A stretch of DNA of 64,000 bases, from the NCBI RefSeq assembly GCF_000423525.1, contig NZ_AUID01000001.1:62001-126000 (forward strand), in the 5' to 3' direction. The position numbers and the translations under genes are program-made. Shown one piece after another: positions 33,567 through 42,016 of the stretch. The notes below the pieces were generated by a model that was not told where the DNA came from, ran no database searches, and worked only from the letters and a program-made list of their open reading frames with translations. Each line of letters starts with the position of its first letter. The stretch's first letter is position 1. The stretch is from Proteocatella sphenisci DSM 23131. GTDB taxonomy: Bacteria > Bacillota > Clostridia > Peptostreptococcales > Filifactoraceae.

Positions 33567-34847
33567 CTACTCAAAAAAATCGAATTCTAATTCATAAATT
33601 TTAACAGTGTCTCCATCTTCAATACCCATTGCTCTTAATCTATCAAATACCTTGAATTTATCAAGCATTTTCTGGAAATATCTTATAGATTCCATATCTT
33701 CAAAATGAACAGAGTATAACAGTTTTTCAAGGGCTGTTCCCTCCACTATATATGCTCCATTTTCAATCCTTATATCTATTTTGTCTATTTCGCTTTCTTC
33801 AGCTACATCTTCGATAAAATATTCTTCTTCATCAAATATTTCAGATTCTTCCGCTTCTTTTAATATCATATTAGCTTTATTGAGGACTTCCTGAACTCCT
33901 TGATTGGTTGCTGTAGACATTGGTATAACTTCATACCCTTCGCCTTCAAGAACTTCTTTGAATTTGTTTAGGACAACGTCATCTTCAAGTAAGTCTATCT
34001 TGTTGGCAGCTACTATCTGTGGCCTGTTTGCAAGTTTAGGATTATACTTTTTAATTTCATCGTTTATTTTTCTAAAATCATCAAGTGGATCTCTGCCTTC
34101 AATTCCAGATATATCAACAATATGAATAAGGACTTTAGTTCTTTCTACATGTCTCAGAAAGTCATGTCCAAGCCCAGTTCCTTCACTAGCACCTTCTATA
34201 AGCCCTGGTATGTCCGCAATTACAAAACTGTCTCCGCTCTTTAAATTTGCAACTCCAAGATTTGGATATAAAGTCGTGAAATGATAGTTTGCTATTTTCG
34301 GATTTGCCTTTGTTACTATAGATAAGAATGTTGATTTTCCTACATTTGGAAATCCCAGAAGTCCAATATCTGCAATAAGTTTAAGTTCAAGAACTATATT
34401 TCGCTCATGTCCTTCTCTGCCAGCTTGTGCAAAAGCCGGAGCCTGTCTTATGGAGTTTTTGAAGTGAGTATTTCCTTTTCCTCCAGTGCCACCTCTTACG
34501 GCTATATAGGTGTCCCCTTCTTTTGAAAGATCCGCAATCACAAGATTGGTCTTCTCGTCTCTTACTACTGTTCCAGCAGGTACTTTAAGAATTAGATTTT
34601 CACCATTCTTGCCGTGCATGTTGGCGCCTCTTCCTTTTCCACCCTCTTCTGCCACGTATTTTCTTTTGTATTTAAAATCCATCAGAGTTCTCATGTTAGT
34701 ATCAACTACGAGCATGATGTTTCCACCACGACCTCCGTCTCCACCGTTTGGGCCTCCAGCTGGTACATATATCTCTCTTCTGAAAGCAACGGCACCATCT
34801 CCTCCGTTTCCAGCTTTTAGATGTATATGTGCTTTATCAATAAACAT
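33567..34847 (-). CDS. obgE: GTPase ObgE
   Basis: Obg is an essential GTPase for 50S assembly and stress signalling. The Gly-rich Obg fold spans residues 1-160 (FIDKAHIHLKAGNGGDGAVAFRREIYVP). The G domain has G1 GFPNVGKST, the switch with NYHFTTLYPNLGV, G3 DIPGLIEGASEGTGLGHDFLRH and G4 NKID. A C-terminal OCT domain lies after an acidic linker (about residues 345-426). It is full length at 426. The rpmA/rplU genes usually upstream are not here; instead cobC-cobS-cobU lie upstream. Confidence 0.97.
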   Translation of the reverse strand: MFIDKAHIHLKAGNGGDGAVAFRREIYVPAGGPNGGDGGRGGNIMLVVDTNMRTLMDFKYKRKYVAEEGGKGRGANMHGKNGENLILKVPAGTVVRDEKTNLVIADLSKEGDTYIAVRGGTGGKGNTHFKNSIRQAPAFAQAGREGHERNIVLELKLIADIGLLGFPNVGKSTFLSIVTKANPKIANYHFTTLYPNLGVANLKSGDSFVIADIPGLIEGASEGTGLGHDFLRHVERTKVLIHIVDISGIEGRDPLDDFRKINDEIKKYNPKLANRPQIVAANKIDLLEDDVVLNKFKEVLEGEGYEVIPMSTATNQGVQEVLNKANMILKEAEESEIFDEEEYFIEDVAEESEIDKIDIRIENGAYIVEGTALEKLLYSVHFEDMESIRYFQKMLDKFKVFDRLRAMGIEDGDTVKIYELEFDFFE

Positions 34848-34870
34848 TTTTTATTCTCCTTTTTATCATG

Positions 34871-35449
34871 TTACTTAATGTATTCAATTACTGGAACCCC
34901 TCCACAATAATAGAGTTTTATTACAGTACAATTATCAATTTTAAAATTCCAATATAAGCTGTCATTTTTAAGCAAAATATGTGATATGAGAGCTTGTATC
35001 ACTCCACCGTGAGATACTATTACAATTTCATTAACATCCTTGTATTTCTCTTTTATTATTTCATATGAATGGGCCACTCTTGAAAAAAAAACCTTCTTAT
35101 CTTCGCCCCCAGGATATTTGAAATTTTCACTGTCATCGTATAGGTTTTTGAAGGATTCCGGAAATTCCATTTCAATCTCTTTATGTGTCATTCCTTCAAA
35201 ATCCCCAAAGTCAAACTCACTGATTCCATCCTCAACGACAACTTCAAAACCAAGTGACTTTGCTGTGAAAAATGCTCTCTTTCTTGGGGAGCTTATTACC
35301 ACGGGTTCTCCAAATTCGCCAATTTTGGCTAAAATTTGATTTTTTATATCATTTTGCGAGTCGATTAACTCGCTTTCCGTTTTACCACACAAAGCGCCTT
35401 TTAAATTCGCCCGTGTTCTTGCATGTCTTATTAAATAAATAGATTGCAT
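34871..35449 (-). CDS. cobC: histidine phosphatase family protein, probable alpha-ribazole phosphatase
   Basis: This is a phosphoglycerate-mutase-like enzyme whose catalytic motif LIRHARTRAN (RHG type, here RHA) appears at residues 6-15. ISSPRKRAFFTAKSL, FGDFEGMTHKEIEMEFPE and the second His in VIVSHGGVIQALI follow. Its overlap with cobS and proximity to cobU argue for CobC, which dephosphorylates alpha-ribazole phosphate or adenosylcobalamin phosphate. The RHA in place of RHG is a mild deviation. The length, 192 residues, is normal. Confidence 0.82.
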   Translation of the reverse strand: MQSIYLIRHARTRANLKGALCGKTESELIDSQNDIKNQILAKIGEFGEPVVISSPRKRAFFTAKSLGFEVVVEDGISEFDFGDFEGMTHKEIEMEFPESFKNLYDDSENFKYPGGEDKKVFFSRVAHSYEIIKEKYKDVNEIVIVSHGGVIQALISHILLKNDSLYWNFKIDNCTVIKLYYCGGVPVIEYIK

Positions 35450-36216
35450 AAAAACACTCCAGTGTAAAATACAGGTATATGCAAAGTTTCAGATATTTCA
35501 CATATAGCGCCTAAAATATCACCTGATATCCCATCAATTTTTTCGTATGAAAATTTTTTCAAATTTATAACTATGAAATGTAGAATGAAAACAGTAAATA
35601 TAAGAGATAATCCATATATTAATCCATAGCTAACATACATTATCAAAGATATAATCGCTCCATAAAATAATATTATACCATAATAATATCTTTTACTCAA
35701 TTTCCCAATAAAAGGTTCCCCCATTATAGATTTGCTTATGGTTTTTCCTTTGTAGCAAGCCATTACCAATGACATTCTGCCTATTACCGGCATTGTTAAA
35801 ATCATTATATATTTTCCGGATTCAATAACCATCTCAATAAGAGCTACTTTAAACAATATTATAAAAACCACTGCCAGGAGTCCCATGGCGCCGACTCTGG
35901 AATCTTTCATTATCAATATTATTTTTTCCTTGTCCCTGTAACTCAAAAGTCCATCAAAACTGTCCGAAAGTCCATCAAGATGCAATCCTCCGGTTATAAC
36001 TACAAGCGCAAGCACTGTGATTATAGAACTTATATTGCTTGGGAATATCAAGCTGGATAAATAGGCCACAAGTACTAAAACACTTCCAATTATTATTCCC
36101 ACAAAAGGAAAATAAAAAACATTCTCCACTTTTGCCTCATATTTAAATGGAATCTTTACTGGTATCCTTGTTAAAAATACAAGCGAACTTAAAAATCGAT
36201 TAATATATTCTGACAT
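35431..36216 (-). CDS. cobS: adenosylcobinamide-GDP ribazoletransferase CobS
   Basis: CobS joins adenosylcobinamide-GDP to alpha-ribazole in the membrane, the last lower-ligand step of cobalamin assembly. The protein of 261 residues has seven or so hydrophobic segments. It shows FLTRIPV near the start, GGLHLDGLSDSFDGLLSYRDKEKIILIMKDSRVGAMG (the Asp-rich CDP-alcohol transferase-like site) and MPVIGRMSLVMACY. DGISGDILGAICEISE lies near the C terminus. It overlaps cobC and follows cobU by 22 bp. Confidence 0.94.
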   Translation of the reverse strand: MSEYINRFLSSLVFLTRIPVKIPFKYEAKVENVFYFPFVGIIIGSVLVLVAYLSSLIFPSNISSIITVLALVVITGGLHLDGLSDSFDGLLSYRDKEKIILIMKDSRVGAMGLLAVVFIILFKVALIEMVIESGKYIMILTMPVIGRMSLVMACYKGKTISKSIMGEPFIGKLSKRYYYGIILFYGAIISLIMYVSYGLIYGLSLIFTVFILHFIVINLKKFSYEKIDGISGDILGAICEISETLHIPVFYTGVFLCNLFI

Positions 36217-36238
36217 TTCATATCCTCTGCTACATTCA

Positions 36239-36796
36239 TTATTTTATTTTTACTGGAATTGAACTTACAACCAAATATACTTCATCCGCTTGCTGTGCAC
36301 ACGTCTGATTTACCCTTCCTACATAATCTCTGTATATCCTGGACAGTCTATTGTCAGGCACTATACCCATACCAATTTCATTACTGACAATCACAAGATT
36401 TCCTTTTGCTTTTTTTGCAATTTCTAATATTTCTTCAATAGAAGTTTTTATTTCATTTTCTATAAGATTGACAATATCCATTGAAATATCTTCATAATCA
36501 TATTTCTGACTAAACATTATATTACTTATATACATAGTAATACAATCTAGTAATACATAATCGTGGTTTTCAAGGATGTCATGCACGTATTTTTCTAAAA
36601 AGATACTTCTTTCATAAGTTGTCCACTGATCTCCTCTTTGACTTCTATGTTTTTGTATCCTGTCTTTCATCTCAATATCGAGAATTTCCGATGTTGCTAT
36701 ATAAGCTAGATTTTCACCCCCGTCTTTACAGTACTTTTCTGCAAAAGTACTTTTCCCCGATCTTGCTCCACCAGTTATAAATATAATTTTTCCCAA
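36239..36796 (-). CDS. cobU: adenosylcobinamide kinase/guanylyltransferase CobU
   Basis: This bifunctional enzyme phosphorylates adenosylcobinamide and then transfers GMP from GTP. The P-loop is FITGGARSGKSTFAE at the N terminus; AYIATSEILDIEMKDRIQKHRSQRG carries the guanylated His; VLLDCITMYISN and VIVSNEIGMGIVPDNRLSRIYRDYVGRVNQ are family signatures. Length 185. With cobS and cobC it makes a lower-ligand attachment/salvage set without corrin-ring genes in the window. No cobalamin riboswitch is possible in the 25-bp gap upstream. Confidence 0.96.
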   Translation of the reverse strand: MGKIIFITGGARSGKSTFAEKYCKDGGENLAYIATSEILDIEMKDRIQKHRSQRGDQWTTYERSIFLEKYVHDILENHDYVLLDCITMYISNIMFSQKYDYEDISMDIVNLIENEIKTSIEEILEIAKKAKGNLVIVSNEIGMGIVPDNRLSRIYRDYVGRVNQTCAQQADEVYLVVSSIPVKIK

Positions 36797-36821
36797 ATCT
36801 TCACCTCTTTAATTATTGTCC

Positions 36822-38174
36822 TTACTCAGCATCAACTTCACCAGTCTTTTGTTTGACTTCCTTAGTTCCTCTCATGATAACTTTGGTCTGACTTGGATAT
36901 CTATCTTTATTAATTAATTGTTTCACTCCATTTACCATAAGGTATGTTTCAGACCTCACTTCATCTCTTCCTTTAGTTTTTACAACTTCTTTTCCTTTTT
37001 CTAGATTAGGGTCGTCAATATATTTTATTTCTCTTGCTTTCCTGGATACAACCTGAGATATTATCTCTATATCTGGAACCTTGTTTACATCACCATATAT
37101 ATTTACCGTTACGCTTGAACTTCCAACAGAGGTCTTCAGGTAAATTGGAAAACCATAGTTGTTCTTAAATTTAAAATCTATGGCATTGTCACTTACAACC
37201 GCATCTCTTCCATAATTTACATAATTCGACGGTATAGAGTGAGGGCGCCTTTGCACAATTTCCAAGCCTGAATAGAGAACGCTGTTATATAACGTAGATG
37301 AAACTTGGCAAACTCCGCCACCTAGTCCTTCTTCAATTTCTCCATTTACAATAACTGTCGCATTTTTGTAACCGTTACTTACTGTTTTTAGCTTTGTGAC
37401 TTTATTGTATGAAAAAACTTCTCCCGGCATGAGTAAATAGTCATTCATATATTGTGCTGAAAGCCTTATATTTTCATTCCTTCCAGCTATATTTGGAGAA
37501 AAGTTCGTAGTGTAACTTCCTATTATGCCATTGATATCATTGAGCTGTTCGCTGGTTACTTTTGGTGCAACACTTACAATTGGAACAGCTACCCTTACGT
37601 CTTGGTTTGGAACAATAGAATCATATAAACTCTTTTTAAATTCGCTGCGGTCTATTTTCACTCCTTCTGTTCCTTTTTTAACGTTAATTGAACCGCCTAT
37701 ATAAACAGAAGCATTAACCGGTTCTTTTTCTATGTCACTTTTGATGTCCTCATAGATTTTTTCTTCTATCCCTTGTGGTATATTTACTTTGGCATCGAAA
37801 GTTTTATTGTTCTTTAAAAATTTCAGATTTACAAAGTCAGATAAATTTTCAAAAAAATCCTCGCTTCTGCCTACTTCCAAAGCTTGATCTATAGCTTCGT
37901 CAACACCGTAATCAAATCCCAGTTCAGACAAGTTATATATATGATCGCCATTTCCATAGACAACATTGAGATTCTTAAAGCTATTATTTTGTTTTATGAG
38001 TTCTCTGGCTTCTTCTTTGTTCAAACCACCAACATTAAAATCATTAATGTAGATATTTGATAAGATTTTATCTTCAGATAAAGAATTGTTATATGAGTGT
38101 ATAACAAAACCGCCAGACATAAGCAATGCTCCTATCAAAACAACCACTATTCTAAAGAATTTATTTTTTAACAA
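36822..38174 (-). CDS. VanW family protein with G5 domain
   Basis: This 450-residue exported protein has an N-terminal membrane anchor or signal (FFRIVVVLIGALLMSGGFVI). A peptidoglycan-binding-type region covers about residues 35-200. The VanW domain has GEVFSYNKVTKLKTVSNGYKN-like residues, GGGVCQVSSTLYNSVL, RRPHSIPSNYVNYGRDA and a KFKNNYGFPIYL strand. A C-terminal G5 domain (about residues 370-440) is often found in wall-binding proteins. Function is unknown; VanW is accessory in some vancomycin-resistance clusters, but nothing here suggests resistance. The start is TTG with GGAG 9 nt upstream. It follows nth with slight overlap. Confidence 0.88.
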   Translation of the reverse strand: MLKNKFFRIVVVLIGALLMSGGFVIHSYNNSLSEDKILSNIYINDFNVGGLNKEEARELIKQNNSFKNLNVVYGNGDHIYNLSELGFDYGVDEAIDQALEVGRSEDFFENLSDFVNLKFLKNNKTFDAKVNIPQGIEEKIYEDIKSDIEKEPVNASVYIGGSINVKKGTEGVKIDRSEFKKSLYDSIVPNQDVRVAVPIVSVAPKVTSEQLNDINGIIGSYTTNFSPNIAGRNENIRLSAQYMNDYLLMPGEVFSYNKVTKLKTVSNGYKNATVIVNGEIEEGLGGGVCQVSSTLYNSVLYSGLEIVQRRPHSIPSNYVNYGRDAVVSDNAIDFKFKNNYGFPIYLKTSVGSSSVTVNIYGDVNKVPDIEIISQVVSRKAREIKYIDDPNLEKGKEVVKTKGRDEVRSETYLMVNGVKQLINKDRYPSQTKVIMRGTKEVKQKTGEVDAE

Positions 38175-38808
38175 TATTATTTACTCCTTTATTTTTAAAA
38201 TAATTACAATCTGAAGTAAGCATGCATCTGTCACACTCGGGCTTTTGTGCCTTGCACATTCTTCTTCCATGAAAAATGATTGCATGATGAGCTTTTGTGT
38301 ACATATATTTTGGAATTTTTGAGGTTATATCTTTTTCAACAATGTCTGGGTCTGTACTTTTAGTGAGCCCCAGTCTGTAGCTAACCCTCTTTACATGAGT
38401 ATCCACGGCAAATGCCGGAATCCCAAATGCATTACTCAATACCACATTTGCAGTCTTTCTTCCCACGCCCGGCAATTTAATCAACTCCTCCATTTTTTCA
38501 GGTACTGATGAGTGGTACTCTTCTATCAGTATTTTAGAAGTCTTTATTATATTTTCTGATTTAGAATTGTAAAATCCTATGCTCCTTATTATGCTCCTGA
38601 GCGTATCGGGGCTTACATTGGCCATTTTTTCAACTTCACCGTAATCTCTGAACAATTCTTTTGTCACTATATTTACCCTTATATCTGTTGTCTGAGCGCT
38701 GAGAATCGTTGCTATAAGCAATTGAAAAGGTGTCTTATAATGTAACTCGCACTCAGCGTCTGGATGCATTTCGCATATACTTTTTATCACTCTTGTGTGT
38801 CTATTCAT
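38161..38808 (-). CDS. nth: endonuclease III
   Basis: This base-excision repair glycosylase/AP lyase removes oxidised pyrimidines. The HhH motif is LPGVGRKTANVVLSNAFG with the catalytic Lys; the catalytic Asp is in FAVDTHVKRVSYRLGL. The four-Cys [4Fe-4S] loop is CKAQKPECDRCMLTSDC near the C terminus. It has 215 residues, the standard size. The start overlaps the queG stop (ATGA). It is followed by VanW. Confidence 0.97.
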   Translation of the reverse strand: MNRHTRVIKSICEMHPDAECELHYKTPFQLLIATILSAQTTDIRVNIVTKELFRDYGEVEKMANVSPDTLRSIIRSIGFYNSKSENIIKTSKILIEEYHSSVPEKMEELIKLPGVGRKTANVVLSNAFGIPAFAVDTHVKRVSYRLGLTKSTDPDIVEKDITSKIPKYMYTKAHHAIIFHGRRMCKAQKPECDRCMLTSDCNYFKNKGVNNIVKK

Positions 38809-39704
38809 TTTCCCCTGCCTATACTAATATTCCTGGCAATTATATTTTTACCTTTCCACGAAAAATTTCTGTCAGAAAATTTTCTTTTAAATTCACGATT
38901 ACTAAGATATTCTATATCCTCTAATTCTATATTATACAATAAATCCCTCTTAAAATCTTCTATATTTGAATATTTTTTATTTTTATTTTCATGACAAACT
39001 TCCTGACACACATCACATCCAAAAATTTTATTCTGTGATTTTAATAACTGCTCTTCAGTTTCACTAAGTTTTTTCTTTTGAGTTAGATAAGATATGCAGC
39101 GATTAAAATCTATACCTTCACTCGATATAGCCTTGGATGGACATTTTTTTATACATTCACCGCAGTGATTACAGTGCTTTTCTTGCGTTTTATATTCTTT
39201 TATCATAGCATCCGTTATTATAAGCCCAATAAATCCATAACTCCCATAGACATCATTAATTATGGTTGAATTTGTGCTTTTTTTTCCAAGTCCAGACTTG
39301 ATCGCAAAAAAACGTTCATTATAAGGACCGTTATCACACTGTATATAGTAATTATTTTCTGGATATTCATTTTTTAAATCCATGACTATATTACTCATCA
39401 AGTTTTTTGCTATAAGATGATAATCTATAGAGCAAGCATGAGAAGATAAATTTGATTTTTTTGAAAATTTTATCTTCTCTTCAGTCATGTAGGGTATGAA
39501 TAATACTATGGCGGTCATTGCTTGGAATCCACATTTTATTGAAATAGAGTCTATATTGTCTCCAAATACCTCGTACTCATTATTTAATCCACACTTTCTT
39601 CTGTCCTGAAGCTCTTTTGTAAATTTATCATATTCATCTTTGCAGCTCTCTATACTCAATACTCTATAGTCTACATTGTCATATTTTTCTATGATTTTAT
39701 TCAT
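38805..39704 (-). CDS. queG: epoxyqueuosine reductase-like protein QueG
   Basis: QueG reduces epoxyqueuosine to queuosine in tRNA using cobalamin and two [4Fe-4S] clusters. Diagnostic features are DYHLIAKNL, the cobalamin-region motif DNGPYNERFFAIKSGLGKKSTNSTIIND, YGSYGFIGLIITD, and the paired clusters HCNHCGECIKKCPSKAI and FGCDVCQEVC. At 299 residues it lacks the C-terminal HEAT-like domain of longer QueG proteins, and GWIGKN is altered to GLGKKST, so substrate confirmation is prudent. Cobalamin assembly genes lie a few kb away on the same strand. The start follows AAAGGTG. Confidence 0.85.
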   Translation of the reverse strand: MNKIIEKYDNVDYRVLSIESCKDEYDKFTKELQDRRKCGLNNEYEVFGDNIDSISIKCGFQAMTAIVLFIPYMTEEKIKFSKKSNLSSHACSIDYHLIAKNLMSNIVMDLKNEYPENNYYIQCDNGPYNERFFAIKSGLGKKSTNSTIINDVYGSYGFIGLIITDAMIKEYKTQEKHCNHCGECIKKCPSKAISSEGIDFNRCISYLTQKKKLSETEEQLLKSQNKIFGCDVCQEVCHENKNKKYSNIEDFKRDLLYNIELEDIEYLSNREFKRKFSDRNFSWKGKNIIARNISIGRGK

Positions 39705-39722
39705 TAATATTCACCTTTTAAA

Positions 39723-39755
39723 AAAACCTTTGAGAAATACGTTCTCAAAGGTTTT
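39723..39755 (-). terminator. terminator downstream of the SEC-C protein gene
   Basis: A 14-bp perfect stem (AAAACCTTTGAGAA / TTCTCAAAGGTTTT) separates the SEC-C gene from queG, marking the end of the MBL-rnr-fprA-smpB-SEC-C run and the beginning of the queG run. Confidence 0.85.
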
Positions 39756-39763
39756 AGTAATTG

Positions 39764-40261
39764 CTATTTACCGCAGCATTTTTTATATTTTTTTCCACTT
39801 CCGCAAGAACATAAATCATTTCTACCAATTTTGTTTTCATTAACAACAGTCCTTGTCTTGTTGTACTCTTTTTTTATCTGTTGTCTTTTTTCCGTAGTAA
39901 TTATATTGTCCCAATGACCCATTTCATACAACCAGTCAGCTTTTGCAGCCAACATATTAAAGTAAAGTTTTTCAAAATCAATTTCCAATGCTAATAGAGT
40001 TTCTTCTTCAAGCGATTCCATATCGAGTTCAGAAACTAAAGACGTATTTATTCCGTCTAAAAATCCGATTACTGTCAAAGCATCTACTTCGAATTTTTCT
40101 GCTATTTCTTTCACTGTTCCTTTTAATATTTCCTTATGGTTTTCCAGAAGATATTCATAAAACTTTGCTTCTTTTGGAAGGTATTCCCCCCAGAATGTAT
40201 CATATTCTGATTGATTATCAATTTGATAAGCCTTCTTATCCCACTTACTGTATAACGACAT
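39764..40261 (-). CDS. SEC-C metal-binding domain protein
   Basis: This 165-residue protein has a C-terminal zinc-binding SEC-C motif, [21 protein letters not shown], like that at the end of SecA. The N-terminal 140 residues are helical and acidic, with [20 protein letters not shown] and [16 protein letters not shown]. This DUF-type arrangement is common in Clostridia and its function is unknown. The start is behind AAAGGA. Its separation from smpB by 70 bp leaves room for a promoter, but none is obvious. Confidence 0.88.
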   Translation of the reverse strand: MSLYSKWDKKAYQIDNQSEYDTFWGEYLPKEAKFYEYLLENHKEILKGTVKEIAEKFEVDALTVIGFLDGINTSLVSELDMESLEEETLLALEIDFEKLYFNMLAAKADWLYEMGHWDNIITTEKRQQIKKEYNKTRTVVNENKIGRNDLCSCGSGKKYKKCCGK

Positions 40262-40331
40262 AATTTATGTTTCCTTTCAGTTTTATTAACTTTTGTATTA
40301 TAGCAAAAAGCAAGGCTATTGTAAATAGATA

Positions 40332-40784
40332 CTAATAATTTTTCATCTCTCTTTGCAGCCTTCTTTCAGCATCTTTTTTAGCTAAAGATTCTCTCTTGTC
40401 ATATAATTTTTTACCTTTTGCAAGCCCAATCTCTACCTTAACTTTTCCTCTTTTCAGGTATATCTTCAAGGGTACAATGGTGTATCCTTTTTGAGTAGTC
40501 TCTCCTATCAGATTAGCTATTTCCGACTTGTGCAGCAACAATTTTCTTACTCGAAGAGGGTCTACGTTAAATATATTCCCTTGTTCATAAGGGCTTATAT
40601 GGACCTGCTTGAGATAAACCTCAGCATTGTCTATAGATACATAACCATCTGAAATGTTGACTTTTGACATACGTATAGACTTGACCTCGGTACCCTTTAG
40701 CTCTATCCCAGCTTCATAGGTTTCTATAATCTCATAGTTAAATCTTGCTTTTTTATTTTTAGCAACAATTTTTATATCAGACAC
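40332..40784 (-). CDS. smpB: SsrA-binding protein SmpB
   Basis: SmpB brings tmRNA to stalled ribosomes. At 150 residues it shows [80 protein letters not shown] and a basic tail. The start codon is GTG with GAGGAG 6 nt upstream. The tmRNA gene (ssrA), often adjacent, is not detected downstream. It follows fprA by 1 bp. Confidence 0.97.
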   Translation of the reverse strand: MSDIKIVAKNKKARFNYEIIETYEAGIELKGTEVKSIRMSKVNISDGYVSIDNAEVYLKQVHISPYEQGNIFNVDPLRVRKLLLHKSEIANLIGETTQKGYTIVPLKIYLKRGKVKVEIGLAKGKKLYDKRESLAKKDAERRLQREMKNY

Positions 40785-40785
40785 A

Positions 40786-41985
40786 TTATTCTCCTCTTAA
40801 TTTCCTTGCCATTTCCTTTGCTATAACAGAAAGGCTGTCCAGATCTTCTTTATTTGGTGAACATTTTGCTTCAACCATATGGTCTATAACGTCGTATTGG
40901 CTACACTGCGCAAATTGCTTAAGCATCTTCACTCCTCCACCGCTCCAGCTGTAGGATCCGCATATTCCAAGTATATGTTTTTGAATATTGTTCATTTCAA
41001 TGACCTTTACTAAATTTGCCATAGGAGGGAAAAGACCATTATTATATGAGCAGCTCGCAAGTATAAGACCTTTATATCTCCATATGTCATTTATTATATA
41101 TGAAGCATGAGTCTTAGAAACGTCATATATCTTAATGTTTTTTATCCCTTCTTGGGCAAGTTGCCTTGCTACTGTTTCTGCCATAGTCGCAGTATTTCCA
41201 TACATAGAACCATATACTATAACCACGCCTTCTTCAGTCTCGTAGTTAGACCATTTTCTATATTCTTCAATTATTTTGGCTGGGTTGGTTCTCCATACAG
41301 GACCATGTACAGGACAAATCATGCTTATTTCAAGATCAGAAAGTTTTTTAAGCACGCCCTGAACTTGCTTTGAGTGTTTGCCTATTATATTTGAGTAATA
41401 TCTTCTTGTCTCTGATTCATAATATTTCCAATTTATTTCATCATCAAATATCGGTCCATTAAGTGCTCCAAATCCACCAAAGGCATCTTGTGAAAAAAGT
41501 ATTTTGTCACACATTTCATAACTCACCATAGATTCAGGCCAATGAACCATCGGAGTCATAAAGAACTTGAGAGTTCTTTTTCCCAGGCATAGCTCGTCGC
41601 CTTCTTTTACCTCTATCATTTTCAAATTTTCTATACCATAGAATTCTTTAAGCATTTCTTTTGTTTTTTTATTCCCGACAAGAGTAATGTCTGGATAAAG
41701 ACTTAGAATCGTCCTTATCGAACTTGAATGGTCAGGCTCCATATGATGTATTACAAGATAATCAAGACGTCTTCCACCAAGTGCTTCTTCCATTTTTTCA
41801 ACAAAAAGGTCTACCTTGTTGATTTTCACAGTATCAAGAAGTACATTTTTTTCATCCTTTATTAGATATGAATTGTAGGTAACCCCATTATCCAGTGGCC
41901 ACATATTTTCAAATAAATGTGTCTCCCTGTCATTAACTCCAATGTAATATATGTCTTCTGTAACTTTAACTGAAAGTGTATTCAT
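40786..41985 (-). CDS. fprA: FprA family A-type flavoprotein (flavodiiron protein)
   Basis: Flavodiiron proteins reduce oxygen to water (or NO to N2O), protecting anaerobes. The N-terminal metallo-beta-lactamase-like domain has the di-iron ligands in [10 protein letters not shown], and later HWPESMV and ICPVHGPVW. The C-terminal flavodoxin domain starts [20 protein letters not shown] and includes [15 protein letters not shown]. It has about 399 residues. No rubredoxin domain is fused. The open frame reaches 42000, but its GTG GAG GAT start codons are the Shine-Dalgarno of the ATG at 41985. It is inserted between rnr and smpB, which are usually neighbours. Confidence 0.94.
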   Translation of the reverse strand: MNTLSVKVTEDIYYIGVNDRETHLFENMWPLDNGVTYNSYLIKDEKNVLLDTVKINKVDLFVEKMEEALGGRRLDYLVIHHMEPDHSSSIRTILSLYPDITLVGNKKTKEMLKEFYGIENLKMIEVKEGDELCLGKRTLKFFMTPMVHWPESMVSYEMCDKILFSQDAFGGFGALNGPIFDDEINWKYYESETRRYYSNIIGKHSKQVQGVLKKLSDLEISMICPVHGPVWRTNPAKIIEEYRKWSNYETEEGVVIVYGSMYGNTATMAETVARQLAQEGIKNIKIYDVSKTHASYIINDIWRYKGLILASCSYNNGLFPPMANLVKVIEMNNIQKHILGICGSYSWSGGGVKMLKQFAQCSQYDVIDHMVEAKCSPNKEDLDSLSVIAKEMARKLRGE

Positions 41986-42016
41986 TGTAAAATCCTCCAC
42001 ATTAATTTTTTATAAA

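Noticed and set aside
36797-36821. Cobalamin riboswitch before cobU
   Set aside because: Only 25 bp separate cobU from the upstream VanW gene, too short for a riboswitch.
40262-40331. ssrA (tmRNA) gene next to smpB
   Set aside because: The gap of 70 bp is too short and lacks the tRNA-like ends.
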